This document shows, piece after piece, positions 34,071 to 41,821 of a stretch of 64,000 nt of DNA; the stretch's first letter is position 1; each line of letters starts with the position of its first letter. Under the pieces are notes generated by a model. The model ran no database searches, had not been told where the DNA came from, and was given only the letters and a program-made list of their open reading frames with translations. Location of the stretch: positions 496 through 64,495 of the forward strand of contig DKPB01000059.1 of NCBI GenBank assembly GCA_002471015.1, written 5' to 3'. The DNA is from Stenotrophomonas sp. UBA7346 (lineage in GTDB: Bacteria; Pseudomonadota; Gammaproteobacteria; Xanthomonadales; Xanthomonadaceae). A program made the position numbers and the translations under genes.

Positions 34071-34532
34071 ATGAAGTCAATCGAAGTACATACCGACGGC
34101 GCCTGCCTCGGCAATCCTGGCCCCGGTGGCTGGGCGGCGCTGTTGCGCTACAAGGGGCACGAGCGAGAGTTGGCTGGCGGCGAAGGCCATACCACCAACA
34201 ACCGCATGGAGCTGATGGCCGCGATCATGGGCCTGGAAACCCTCACCGAGCCCTGTGAGATCGTGCTGCACACCGATTCGCAGTACGTGCGCCAGGGCAT
34301 CACCGAGTGGATGGGCGGCTGGGTGCGGCGCAACTGGAAGACCGCCGGCGGCGACCCGGTCAAGAACCGCGACCTGTGGGAGCGCCTGCATGCGGCCACC
34401 CAGCGGCACCGGATCGACTGGCGCTGGGTGAAGGGGCATTCCGGCGACCCGGACAACGAACGCGTGGACCAGTTGGCCCGCGATGCGGCGATCCGCGTGC
34501 GCGCTGACGCCGCAGCGAATGGAGTGGGCTGA
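34071..34532 (+). CDS. rnhA: Ribonuclease HI
   Basis: RNase HI cuts the RNA strand of RNA-DNA hybrids. The 153-residue protein has the catalytic carboxylates in VHTDGACLGNPGPGGW (Asp10 type), NNRMELMA (Glu48 type), LHTDSQYV (Asp70 type) and GHSGDPDNERVDQLA (Asp134 type). The ATG at 34071 follows GGAAGAAC. Its TGA overlaps the dnaQ ATG by one base. Confidence 0.97.
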   Translation: MKSIEVHTDGACLGNPGPGGWAALLRYKGHERELAGGEGHTTNNRMELMAAIMGLETLTEPCEIVLHTDSQYVRQGITEWMGGWVRRNWKTAGGDPVKNRDLWERLHAATQRHRIDWRWVKGHSGDPDNERVDQLARDAAIRVRADAAANGVG

Positions 34533-35257
34533 TGCGCCAGATCGTGCTTGATACCGAAACCACCGGCCTGGAATGGAAGAAGGGCAACCGCGTGGTCGAA
34601 ATTGGCTGCGTCGAGTTGCTGGAGCGGCGCCCGAGTGGCAACAATTTCCACCGTTATCTGAAGCCGGACTGCGACTTTGAATCCGGCGCGGCGGAAGTGA
34701 CCGGCCTGTCGCTGGACTTCCTTGCCGACAAGCCGCGCTTCGAGGAAGTCGTGGATGAGTTCCTGGCCTATGTGGACGGGGCCGAGCTGATCATCCACAA
34801 CGCCTCGTTCGACATGGGGTTCCTCGAGAACGAGATGACCCTGGCCGGGCGCGGCCGGCTGGCCAGCCGGGTGACGGTGACCGATACCCTGGCAATGGCG
34901 CGCGAGCGCTACCCTGGCCAGCGCAACTCGCTGGATGCGCTGTGCAAGCGCCTGGGCGTGGACAATGCCCACCGCACCCTGCATGGCGGTCTGCTGGATG
35001 CGCAGATCCTGGCCGACGTCTATATCGCCTTGACCTCGGGCCAGGAAGAGATCGGCTTTGGCCTGCCCGAAGTGGAAGCCGCGGCCGGTGGTGCCGCCGC
35101 ACAGGCGTTCGACAGCGCGGTATTGCTGCCGCGCCCGCGGGTGGTGGTTACCGCATCGGAGCAGGAAGCGCACGAGGCGCGGCTGGCCAGGCTGCGCAAG
35201 AAATCCGGCCACGCCTGGTGGGATGGCGAGCGCCAGCCCGATCCGGAACCGGCCTGA
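34532..35257 (+). CDS. dnaQ: DNA polymerase III epsilon subunit
   Basis: The 241-residue DEDDh exonuclease gives proofreading to Pol III. ExoI is VLDTETTGLEW, ExoII is IIHNASFDMGFLENE, and ExoIII is HGGLLDAQILADVY with the catalytic His. The C-terminal tail that binds the alpha subunit follows. It is translationally coupled to rnhA, as in many gammaproteobacteria. Confidence 0.97.
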   Translation: MRQIVLDTETTGLEWKKGNRVVEIGCVELLERRPSGNNFHRYLKPDCDFESGAAEVTGLSLDFLADKPRFEEVVDEFLAYVDGAELIIHNASFDMGFLENEMTLAGRGRLASRVTVTDTLAMARERYPGQRNSLDALCKRLGVDNAHRTLHGGLLDAQILADVYIALTSGQEEIGFGLPEVEAAAGGAAAQAFDSAVLLPRPRVVVTASEQEAHEARLARLRKKSGHAWWDGERQPDPEPA

Positions 35258-35278
35258 AGCCGGCAGGGCCCGCTGCCG

Positions 35279-35983
35279 TCAGTGGCAGCGGACCAGGATC
35301 ACGGTGATGTTGTCCGAGCCGCCGCCATCCAGTGCGGCGGCCACCAGCGCATCCACACATTCCTGTGCGCTGCAGTCGGCGTGTCCGAGGGTCTCGGCCA
35401 GGCCGGCGTCGTCCACTTCCTCGGTGAGGCCATCGCTGCATAGCAGCAGTTGCATGCCCGGGCGCAGTTCGCCGGTCATGGTGGCGACATTGAGGTGGGC
35501 AGGGTCGGTCACGCCCAGGGCCTGGGTCACGACATTGCGGTGCGGATGGGCGCGTGCCTGCTCGGTGGTGAGCGTGCCTTGGGCGATCAACTCCTGCACG
35601 TAGCTGTGGTCCTGGCTGAGCTGGGCCAGCTTGCCGTCACGCCACAGGTAGGCGCGGCTGTCGCCCACCCATGCCACTTCAAAGCGATTGCCCTGCACCC
35701 GTGCGGCGACCACGGTGGTGCCCATCGGCAGGCTGTCGTTGCGGCGGCGCGAGGTACGGATGATCTCTTCATCGGCGGTGCGGATGGCCTGCACCAGCGG
35801 CGCGCCATTGCGGACCTCGCGGACGATGGTTTCGCGGGCCAACGCGCTGGCCACCTCGCCACAGGCATGGCCACCCATGCCATCAGCCACCAGCCACAGG
35901 CCAAGCTCACCGTCACCGTAGTAGGTGTCTTCATTGAGCTGGCGGCGCAGGCCGGCGTGGCTTAAATGTCCGAATTCGATCAT
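35279..35983 (-). CDS. PP2C-type serine/threonine protein phosphatase
   Basis: The 234-residue PPM phosphatase has LNEDTYY, LVADGMGGHACGEVAS, VGDSRAYLWR, LCSDGLTEEV and DNITVILV, which are the metal-binding Asp residues and framework motifs of the family (Stp1-like). It removes phosphate from Ser/Thr residues. No kinase gene is in the window. It converges with dnaQ, with 21 bases between stops. The 203 bases between its start and tRNA-Ser hold the promoters of both, but none was picked with confidence. Confidence 0.9.
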   Translation of the reverse strand: MIEFGHLSHAGLRRQLNEDTYYGDGELGLWLVADGMGGHACGEVASALARETIVREVRNGAPLVQAIRTADEEIIRTSRRRNDSLPMGTTVVAARVQGNRFEVAWVGDSRAYLWRDGKLAQLSQDHSYVQELIAQGTLTTEQARAHPHRNVVTQALGVTDPAHLNVATMTGELRPGMQLLLCSDGLTEEVDDAGLAETLGHADCSAQECVDALVAAALDGGGSDNITVILVRCH

Positions 35984-36186
35984 GGGTGCCCGGATGGGCC
36001 GTATATCAACAGGAGATGCGTTGCATCATCGCGTTCATGGAAGTGTAGGGCAAGCACTGTGACCGCCCGGCGCAAATGCTGGAAAGCGCGCGTTGTGCCT
36101 GTACACAGAACGGTTCGTGAAAAAACCGCTTGTCGAAGATGGCGATGCCCTTTATCATGCGCAGCCCGGTTCGCCGGGGACCATCT

Positions 36187-36277
36187 GGAGAGGTGGCAGA
36201 GCGGTTGAATGTACCTGACTCGAAATCAGGCAGGCGTTTATAGCGCCTCGGGGGTTCGAATCCCCCCCTCTCCGCCA
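36187..36277 (+). tRNA. tRNA-Ser(CGA), island insertion site
   Basis: 91-base class II tRNA with a long variable arm and encoded CCA. Acceptor GGAGAGG pairs with CCTCTCC, and loop CTCGAAA gives anticodon CGA. Core genes end here and accessory genes begin immediately downstream. tRNA 3' ends are classical integrase targets, so this is the likely attachment site, but no second copy of the 3' end is in the window. Confidence 0.95.
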
Positions 36278-36289
36278 GATACATGAACT

Positions 36290-36317
36290 AAGCCCTTGAA
36301 ATTCAAGGGCTTTTTTC
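36290..36317 (+). terminator. Terminator after tRNA-Ser
   Basis: AAGCCCTTGAA (36290-36300) and TTCAAGGGCTT (36302-36312) form an 11-bp inverted repeat followed by TTTT. Confidence 0.85.
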
Positions 36318-36330
36318 ATTTATGGCTTGG

Positions 36331-36353
36331 CTGGTATGCCATCTGGTATGCCA
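36331..36353. repeat. Direct repeat CTGGTATGCCA next to tRNA-Ser
   Basis: CTGGTATGCCA occurs at 36331-36341 and again at 36343-36353, a 12-base period (about one helical turn). Repeats of this kind beside an attachment site may be integrase or excisionase arm sites. This is inference from position. Confidence 0.45.
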
Positions 36354-36633
36354 CGGGAAGCTGGCTGCTGCTGGACCATTCTGGACATCTGAGCGCCTGT
36401 AAGCGGCGCGCATCGGCTTTGCTGGTCAAAGCGTTCGCATCCCAGTTTTTATGGCAGCTAATCCTGATACCTGTTGTGGCCTGATGGCCGCTAATCGACC
36501 TTATGCAGGTAGAGATGGGCTTAGAGGGAAGATGGTTATCAAAATGCAACCCTTGTGCGATCATCATGCTAGTGTCTGGGTGGTTGCTGATGGATAGCAG
36601 GCTTTCCCCGATTGCTACTACAAGGAATTGCTG

Positions 36634-36658
36634 ACCCGGATGTGCGATCTTTCCGGGT
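36634..36658 (+). promoter_or_regulatory. Candidate BrxR operator
   Basis: ACCCGGA (36634-36640) and TCCGGGT (36652-36658) form a perfect 7-bp inverted repeat around TGTGCGATCTT. TGTGCGATC also occurs 87 bases upstream. BrxR-type WYL regulators bind inverted repeats upstream of their own gene. The site ends eight bases before the proposed brxR start, so the assignment depends on that start. Confidence 0.4.
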
Positions 36659-36666
36659 ACACACGG

Positions 36667-37581
36667 ATGATGAGCGAACGCCTCGCAGATCTAACCCAGC
36701 CACAACGCGACCGGCTCGCGTTCGTGGAGTTGCGCGTGCGCTTCATCGGGGAGATACGCCGTCAGGACTTGGTGACGCGGTTTGGCATCCAGTCCGCCGC
36801 CGCATCCAGGGATCTGGCGCTGTACAAGGCGCTGGCCCCCAGCAACATCGACTATGACTCCAAGGCCAAGTCCTACGTACTGGGTGGAAGCTTCCACCCG
36901 CTATTCGACTTTTCACCGGAGCGTGTCCTGTCGTGGCTGACCCAGGGCTTTGGCGACGGTGAGCCGATGCGGCTCAAGGCGTGGGTGGCGAGCGAGAGCC
37001 CGTCACGGCTCACCCATCCGGATCTGGATGTGTTGGCGAGTGTGACCCGGGCGATCCATCAGGAGTGTCCGCTCGGCATCGAGTACCACTCCATCTCCAG
37101 TGGTCGCACCGAGCGGGAGATCGTCCCGTTCGCGCTGATCGACAACGGCCTCCGTTGGCACGTCCGCGCCTTCGATAGGAAGTCGCAGGAGTTCCGGGAT
37201 TTCGTCATCACCCGGATCAAGCGCCCGATGGTGCTCAAGGGGCAGCCAGTGGCGCCCCACGAGATGATCGATCAGGACATTCAGTGGACTCGGATCGTCG
37301 AGCTGGAGCTGGTGCCGCACCCGGATCAGCCCTGGCCAGAGATCACCGAGATGGACTACAGCATGGAAGATGGCGTGCTGCTGATGAAGCTGCGGGCAGC
37401 CACTGCCGGTTACATCCTTCGCCAATGGAGTGTGGACTGCACGCCCGACCACAGCTTGCGCGGGCACGAGTATCGGTTGTGGCTGAAGGACCACCTGGCC
37501 ATCTACGGCGTGCGCAACGCCGTGCTGGCGCCAGGCTACCGATCCCCTGATCAACAACGGCTCGAAGCCGAGACGGACTGA
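36667..37581 (+). CDS. brxR: WYL-domain transcriptional regulator (BrxR-like)
   Basis: The 304-residue protein starts with a winged-helix DNA-binding region (PQRDRLAFVELRVRFIGEIRRQDLVTRFGIQSAAASRDLA). A WYL domain follows in the middle (IEYHSISSGRTEREIVPFALIDNGLRWHVRAFD) and then a C-terminal WCX-like part. This is the architecture of BrxR, which represses BREX operons and may sense a ligand through WYL. It is four bases upstream of brxF on the same strand. The start is uncertain: ATG at 36640, 36667 and 36670 and TTG at 36628 are all in frame. 36667 was chosen because homologue-like sequence begins at MSERLADL and a candidate operator precedes it. Confidence 0.85.
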   Translation: MMSERLADLTQPQRDRLAFVELRVRFIGEIRRQDLVTRFGIQSAAASRDLALYKALAPSNIDYDSKAKSYVLGGSFHPLFDFSPERVLSWLTQGFGDGEPMRLKAWVASESPSRLTHPDLDVLASVTRAIHQECPLGIEYHSISSGRTEREIVPFALIDNGLRWHVRAFDRKSQEFRDFVITRIKRPMVLKGQPVAPHEMIDQDIQWTRIVELELVPHPDQPWPEITEMDYSMEDGVLLMKLRAATAGYILRQWSVDCTPDHSLRGHEYRLWLKDHLAIYGVRNAVLAPGYRSPDQQRLEAETD

Positions 37582-37585
37582 GGGA

Positions 37586-38047
37586 ATGAGCATGCTCGCA
37601 AAACTCGAACGACTCATCGGCGAAATCGGCGACCTCAACAGCAAGTTGATCCTGCTGGTCGGTCCCAGCCGCAGTGGTAAGACCCAACTGCTGCGCCAAC
37701 TCAGCGCCAGGCTCAACATTGAGCCGCTCAACGTCGGCCTGGAGTTGGGGCGCTGTTTGGCTGCCACGCCGAACAACAAGCGCGGCTTCTCGGCAGGCGA
37801 ACTGCTGCGGGAGATGGCTGACAAGGAACGAACTGAAGACCCGCTGCTGCTCGACAACCTCGAGTTGCTGTTTGAGCCCGGCCTACAGATCAACCCGCTT
37901 GACCTCGTCAGGCGGCTGGCTCATGCCAAGCGCGTCGTAGCCGTCTGGCCTGGCGAGCTGCGCGGTGATCGCTTGGTGTACGCCGACATGAGCCATTCAG
38001 AACATCGTGACTACAGCCGCGACGGCGTGGTCGTACTCGAAATTTGA
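37586..38047 (+). CDS. brxF: BREX-3 P-loop protein BrxF
   Basis: The 153-residue protein has Walker A LLVGPSRSGKTQLL (residues 24-36) and a Walker B-like LLLDNLELLFEP near residue 90. BrxF is the small ATPase specific to BREX type 3, found at the start of the operon before brxC. Its biochemical role is not established. ATG 37586 follows GAGGGA closely after the regulator stop (37581), and brxC starts 23 bases downstream. Confidence 0.85.
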   Translation: MSMLAKLERLIGEIGDLNSKLILLVGPSRSGKTQLLRQLSARLNIEPLNVGLELGRCLAATPNNKRGFSAGELLREMADKERTEDPLLLDNLELLFEPGLQINPLDLVRRLAHAKRVVAVWPGELRGDRLVYADMSHSEHRDYSRDGVVVLEI

Positions 38048-38070
38048 CATTACAGGGAAGGGGGAACCAG

Positions 38071-41000
38071 ATGACCAAGAACATGAAATATGGAGATTTG
38101 ATCCAGTTCGAGCAGATCGAGTCAGTCATTCAGCTGCTCGATGCCGGGCGCTCGGACGAGGCCAAGAAGCTCGTCGCGACCTACGTCATCTCCGACGACA
38201 TGGCCGATCGGATCTCCAAGCTCATGGTTCCCCAGCTCAGTTTCGACGACTCCGTCGATCACAAGGGCGTGCTGATCGTCGGCAATTACGGCACAGGTAA
38301 GTCGCACTTGATGTCGGTGCTGTCGTTGGTGGCTGAAGACGCCGCCTACGCGCCGATGATCCGCCACCCAAAGGTCGCTGAAGCTGTTGCGCCGATCGCT
38401 GGCCGCTTCAAAGTGCTGCGTATCGAGGTGGGTGGCCTGCAGATGCCGCTGCGCCAGATCATCACCCTGCAACTTGAGCGTTTCCTCGAAAAACTCGGCG
38501 TCGACTACACCTTCCCGACCGCCGACAAGGAGCTCAACAACAAAGACTCCTTCGAGGAGATGATGGCCGCGTTCGCGGAGAAATTCCCGGACCAAGGCGT
38601 GCTGCTGGTTGTCGACGAGTTCCTGGAATACCTGCAGTCCCGTCGCGATCACGAGCTGGTGCAGGATCTGGCCATCCTGCGGCAGATCGGCGAAGTCACC
38701 AAGCACCTGAAGTTTCGCTTCGTGGCCGGTGTGCAGGAAGCCATCTTCGACAGCGTGCGCTTTCAGCACGTCGCCGACAGCATGCGCCGCGTCAACGAGC
38801 GCTTCACCCAGATCCTGATCGACCGCCAGGACGTCAGCTTCGTCGTCTCCGCGCGCCTGCTCAAGAAGACGGCCGACCAGCAGAACAAGATCCGCGAATA
38901 CCTCACGCCGTTCGCCAAGTTCTACGGTTCGATGAATGAGCGCATGGATGAGTACGTGCGGCTGTTTCCCGTTCACCCGGACTACCTAAAGACATTCGAG
39001 CAGATCCACTTCACCGAGAAGCGCGGCGCGCTCAAGACCATCGAGGCCGCCATGCTGGCCATCCTCGACCAGGAAGTGCCCGCCGACAAACCGCTGTTCA
39101 TCAGCTACGAGAATTTCTGGAACACCATCAAGGCCAACTCGGTCCTGCGCGCTGACCCGAACATCAAGGAAGTCATGCGCGTGTCCGAAGTGCTGGAGTC
39201 GCGGGTCCAGCAAGCCTTCACGCGCCCGGCCTACAAAGCCATGGCGCTGCGCGTCATCAACGCCCTGGCGGTCCACCGTCTGACCACCGGCGGCGACATC
39301 CATGTGCCCATCGGCCCCACGGCTGCCGAGCTGCGCGACGCCCTGTGCCTGTTCCAGCCGGGCGTGGAGGACATGCCGGGCGACCCGGCCGAGAACCTGC
39401 TGTCGATGGTGCAGACCGTGATGCGGGAAGTGCTGAAGACCGTCAACGGCCAGTTCATCTCCAAGGCGCCGGATACCGAGCAGTACTTCCTCGACCTGAA
39501 GAAGGACATCGACTATGACGCGCAGATCGAAAAGCGCGCCGAAGCCCTGTCCGACGACGCGCTCGACCGTGCCTACTACAGCGCCGTTAAGGCGCTGATG
39601 GAGTGCAGCGACGACCTGCGTTACCCCGGCTTCCAGATCTGGCAGTACCAGCTCGAGTGGCAGGAGCGCCGTGTCGAACGCATGGGCTACCTGTTCTTCG
39701 GGGCGCCGAACGATCGCCCCACGGCCCAGCCCGAGCGTGACTTCTACGTCTACTTCATCCAGCCCTTCGACAAGCCGAAGTTCGCCGACAACAACCTGTC
39801 GGACGAGGTCTTCTTCCGCCTCACCGGGCTGGACGACGATCTCAAGCGGCACCTGTCGTCCTACGCTGCGGCGCTCGATCTGGCATCCACAGCCAGCGGC
39901 GGCGCCAAGGCCATCTACCTCTCCAAGGCACAGGACTTCCTGCGCGCCATGAGCAAGTGGCTGCAGGAAAAGCAGATGACCGCCTTCGAGGTCACCTACC
40001 AGGGCAAGAAAAAGAACCTGCAGGAGTGGGCCAAAGGCGTATCCCTGCGCGACCGCGCGCGGCTGGGTGCGGACGAGCGCATCAACTTCCGCGACGTGGT
40101 GAACGTCATCTCTGGCTTGGTGCTGGGCCAGCGTTTCGTCGATCTCTCGCCGGAATACCCCACCTTCTCGGTGCTGGTCACCGAGGCCAACCGCAAGCAG
40201 CTGATCGCTAACGCGCTGCGCGCACTGGCCGGCGGCACTCGCACCAAGGATGCGCTCGCCGTGCTCGATGCGCTGGAGTTGCTCGATGGCGACCGCGTCG
40301 ATCCGGCCAACTCCCGCTATGCGCAGGAAGTGCTGAACCGGCTCAAGGCCAAGGGCCACGGCCAGGTGCTCAACCGCAGTGAGCTGCTGTCGGGTACCTC
40401 GGACGTCGAGTATTTCGCGCCGATCAAGTATCGGCTGGAGCCCGACCTGCTGGTCACCGTACTGGGCGGGCTGGTTTACTCCGGCGACATCGTGCTGTCC
40501 ATCACCGGCGACAAGATCGACTCCGGCAAGCTGGTGCAGCTTGCAGAGCGTTCGCTGGAAGAGCTCAAGCAGTTTAAGCACGTCGAGGCGCCCAAGGAGA
40601 TCAACCTCGCAGTGCTACGTGCCTTGTTCGAGTTGTTCGACCTGCCGTCCGGTCTGGCCCAGAAGGCCAGCCAGGGCGATACCGAGCCGGTCATCAAACT
40701 GCAGGAAAAAGTCAGCGGCTTGGTGCCGCGTGTGCTCAAGGCCGGTTCCGACCTGCAGCAAGGCAAGCTCGGTTTCTGGGGCCAGAACTTGCTGCGTGAG
40801 GAAGAAGCCAAAGACTGGCACGCCCGGCTGGATTCGCTGAAAAAGTTCACCGAGTCGCTGGCGCCCTACAACACCGTCGGCAAGCTCAAGAATCTGCGCG
40901 TCACACAGGAAGACTTGGACGGCCAGAAGAAGAATCTGGAGATCCTGGCCGCCGTCGAGCGTCTGCTCGAACTGGTGGTGGAACTGGGCAGTACGGCCTC

Positions 41001-41811
41001 CTACCTCTCGCAGGCCGAGATGGTGTTGCCGGCTGAGCACCCGTGGGTGAAACAGGCCGAAATCGCCCGCAAGGCGCTGCAGGAAAAGCTGAGCCAGGAC
41101 CGCACCGCCGAGCACGCCGCCGAATACCGGCAAACGCTCAACCAGCTCAAGAAGGATTACATCACCGCCTACATCGCCAGCCACAGCAAGGCGCGGTTGG
41201 GCGTGACCGAGGACAAGACCCGCAACGCCCTGCGTAAGGACGACCGTCTGCTGGCGCTGCGCGTGTTGGCCGGCGTGTCGCTGATGCCCACCAGCCAGCT
41301 CACTGCCTTCGAGGAGTCGCTCAACGGCCTCAAGAGCTGTTCCTCGCTGGATGAGCCGACCCTGATCACGGCCGCCGTTTGCCCCCACTGCCAGTTCCGC
41401 CCGTCTGCCGAGCAATTGGAGCTGATCCCCGCGGCCAACCGCCTGCACAAGCTGGACGAGGACCTGGATCAGCTGGTGGCCAACTGGCAGCAAACCCTGC
41501 TGGAGAACCTGGAAGACCCGTTCACGCAGGACAGCCTGGGCCTGCTGCCGCCCGCATCCAAGAAGTTGATTGATGCCTTCCTGACCTCGCGCAAGCTGCC
41601 GGACTCGATGACCAGCGAATTTTCCAACGCCGTGCAGGAGGCGCTGTCGGGGCTTGAGAAGATCGCGATCAAGGGCGACGAGATCAGGCAGGCGCTGCTG
41701 CAAGGCGGCTCCCCGGCCACACCGGATGATCTGCGCAAGCGTTTTGACACATTCATGAACGAGCGCTGCAAGGGCAAGGATGCCACCAAACTGCGCTTTG
41801 TGATCGAGTGA
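38071..41811 (+). CDS. brxC: BREX-3 ATPase BrxC (DUF6079)
   Basis: The very large protein of 1246 residues has Walker A IVGNYGTGKSHL (residues 69-80) and Walker B VLLVVDEFLEYL near residue 182. Long helical and coiled-coil segments fill the C-terminal half, and a CPHC pair near residue 1105 may bind metal. BrxC/PglY proteins are required for BREX methylation and phage blocking. AGGGGG precedes ATG 38071. The next gene begins 10 bases after the stop. Length and motifs indicate an intact gene. Confidence 0.88.
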   Translation: MTKNMKYGDLIQFEQIESVIQLLDAGRSDEAKKLVATYVISDDMADRISKLMVPQLSFDDSVDHKGVLIVGNYGTGKSHLMSVLSLVAEDAAYAPMIRHPKVAEAVAPIAGRFKVLRIEVGGLQMPLRQIITLQLERFLEKLGVDYTFPTADKELNNKDSFEEMMAAFAEKFPDQGVLLVVDEFLEYLQSRRDHELVQDLAILRQIGEVTKHLKFRFVAGVQEAIFDSVRFQHVADSMRRVNERFTQILIDRQDVSFVVSARLLKKTADQQNKIREYLTPFAKFYGSMNERMDEYVRLFPVHPDYLKTFEQIHFTEKRGALKTIEAAMLAILDQEVPADKPLFISYENFWNTIKANSVLRADPNIKEVMRVSEVLESRVQQAFTRPAYKAMALRVINALAVHRLTTGGDIHVPIGPTAAELRDALCLFQPGVEDMPGDPAENLLSMVQTVMREVLKTVNGQFISKAPDTEQYFLDLKKDIDYDAQIEKRAEALSDDALDRAYYSAVKALMECSDDLRYPGFQIWQYQLEWQERRVERMGYLFFGAPNDRPTAQPERDFYVYFIQPFDKPKFADNNLSDEVFFRLTGLDDDLKRHLSSYAAALDLASTASGGAKAIYLSKAQDFLRAMSKWLQEKQMTAFEVTYQGKKKNLQEWAKGVSLRDRARLGADERINFRDVVNVISGLVLGQRFVDLSPEYPTFSVLVTEANRKQLIANALRALAGGTRTKDALAVLDALELLDGDRVDPANSRYAQEVLNRLKAKGHGQVLNRSELLSGTSDVEYFAPIKYRLEPDLLVTVLGGLVYSGDIVLSITGDKIDSGKLVQLAERSLEELKQFKHVEAPKEINLAVLRALFELFDLPSGLAQKASQGDTEPVIKLQEKVSGLVPRVLKAGSDLQQGKLGFWGQNLLREEEAKDWHARLDSLKKFTESLAPYNTVGKLKNLRVTQEDLDGQKKNLEILAAVERLLELVVELGSTASYLSQAEMVLPAEHPWVKQAEIARKALQEKLSQDRTAEHAAEYRQTLNQLKKDYITAYIASHSKARLGVTEDKTRNALRKDDRLLALRVLAGVSLMPTSQLTAFEESLNGLKSCSSLDEPTLITAAVCPHCQFRPSAEQLELIPAANRLHKLDEDLDQLVANWQQTLLENLEDPFTQDSLGLLPPASKKLIDAFLTSRKLPDSMTSEFSNAVQEALSGLEKIAIKGDEIRQALLQGGSPATPDDLRKRFDTFMNERCKGKDATKLRFVIE

Positions 41812-41821
41812 GGTGACAGAG

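Larger units (their letters stand above)
36317..36666. other. Non-coding stretch between tRNA-Ser and the BREX regulator
   Basis: About 350 bases without a convincing gene. Small frames on both strands (36296-36484 plus, 36316-36567 minus) have no recognisable features. The stretch contains the CTGGTATGCCA repeats, two copies of TGTGCGATC (36554-36562 and 36641-36649) and an inverted repeat at 36634-36658. It probably includes the promoter of the BREX operon. No integrase is encoded here. Confidence 0.6.

Noticed and set aside
36316..36567. Minus-strand frame of 83 codons next to tRNA-Ser as a possible integrase remnant
   Set aside because: No tyrosine-recombinase motif (R-H-R-Y box) is visible; too short and without similarity I recognise.
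38986..40581. Minus-strand open frame of 531 codons opposite brxC
   Set aside because: Shadow of brxC, no motifs, no ribosome binding site consistent with an independent gene.
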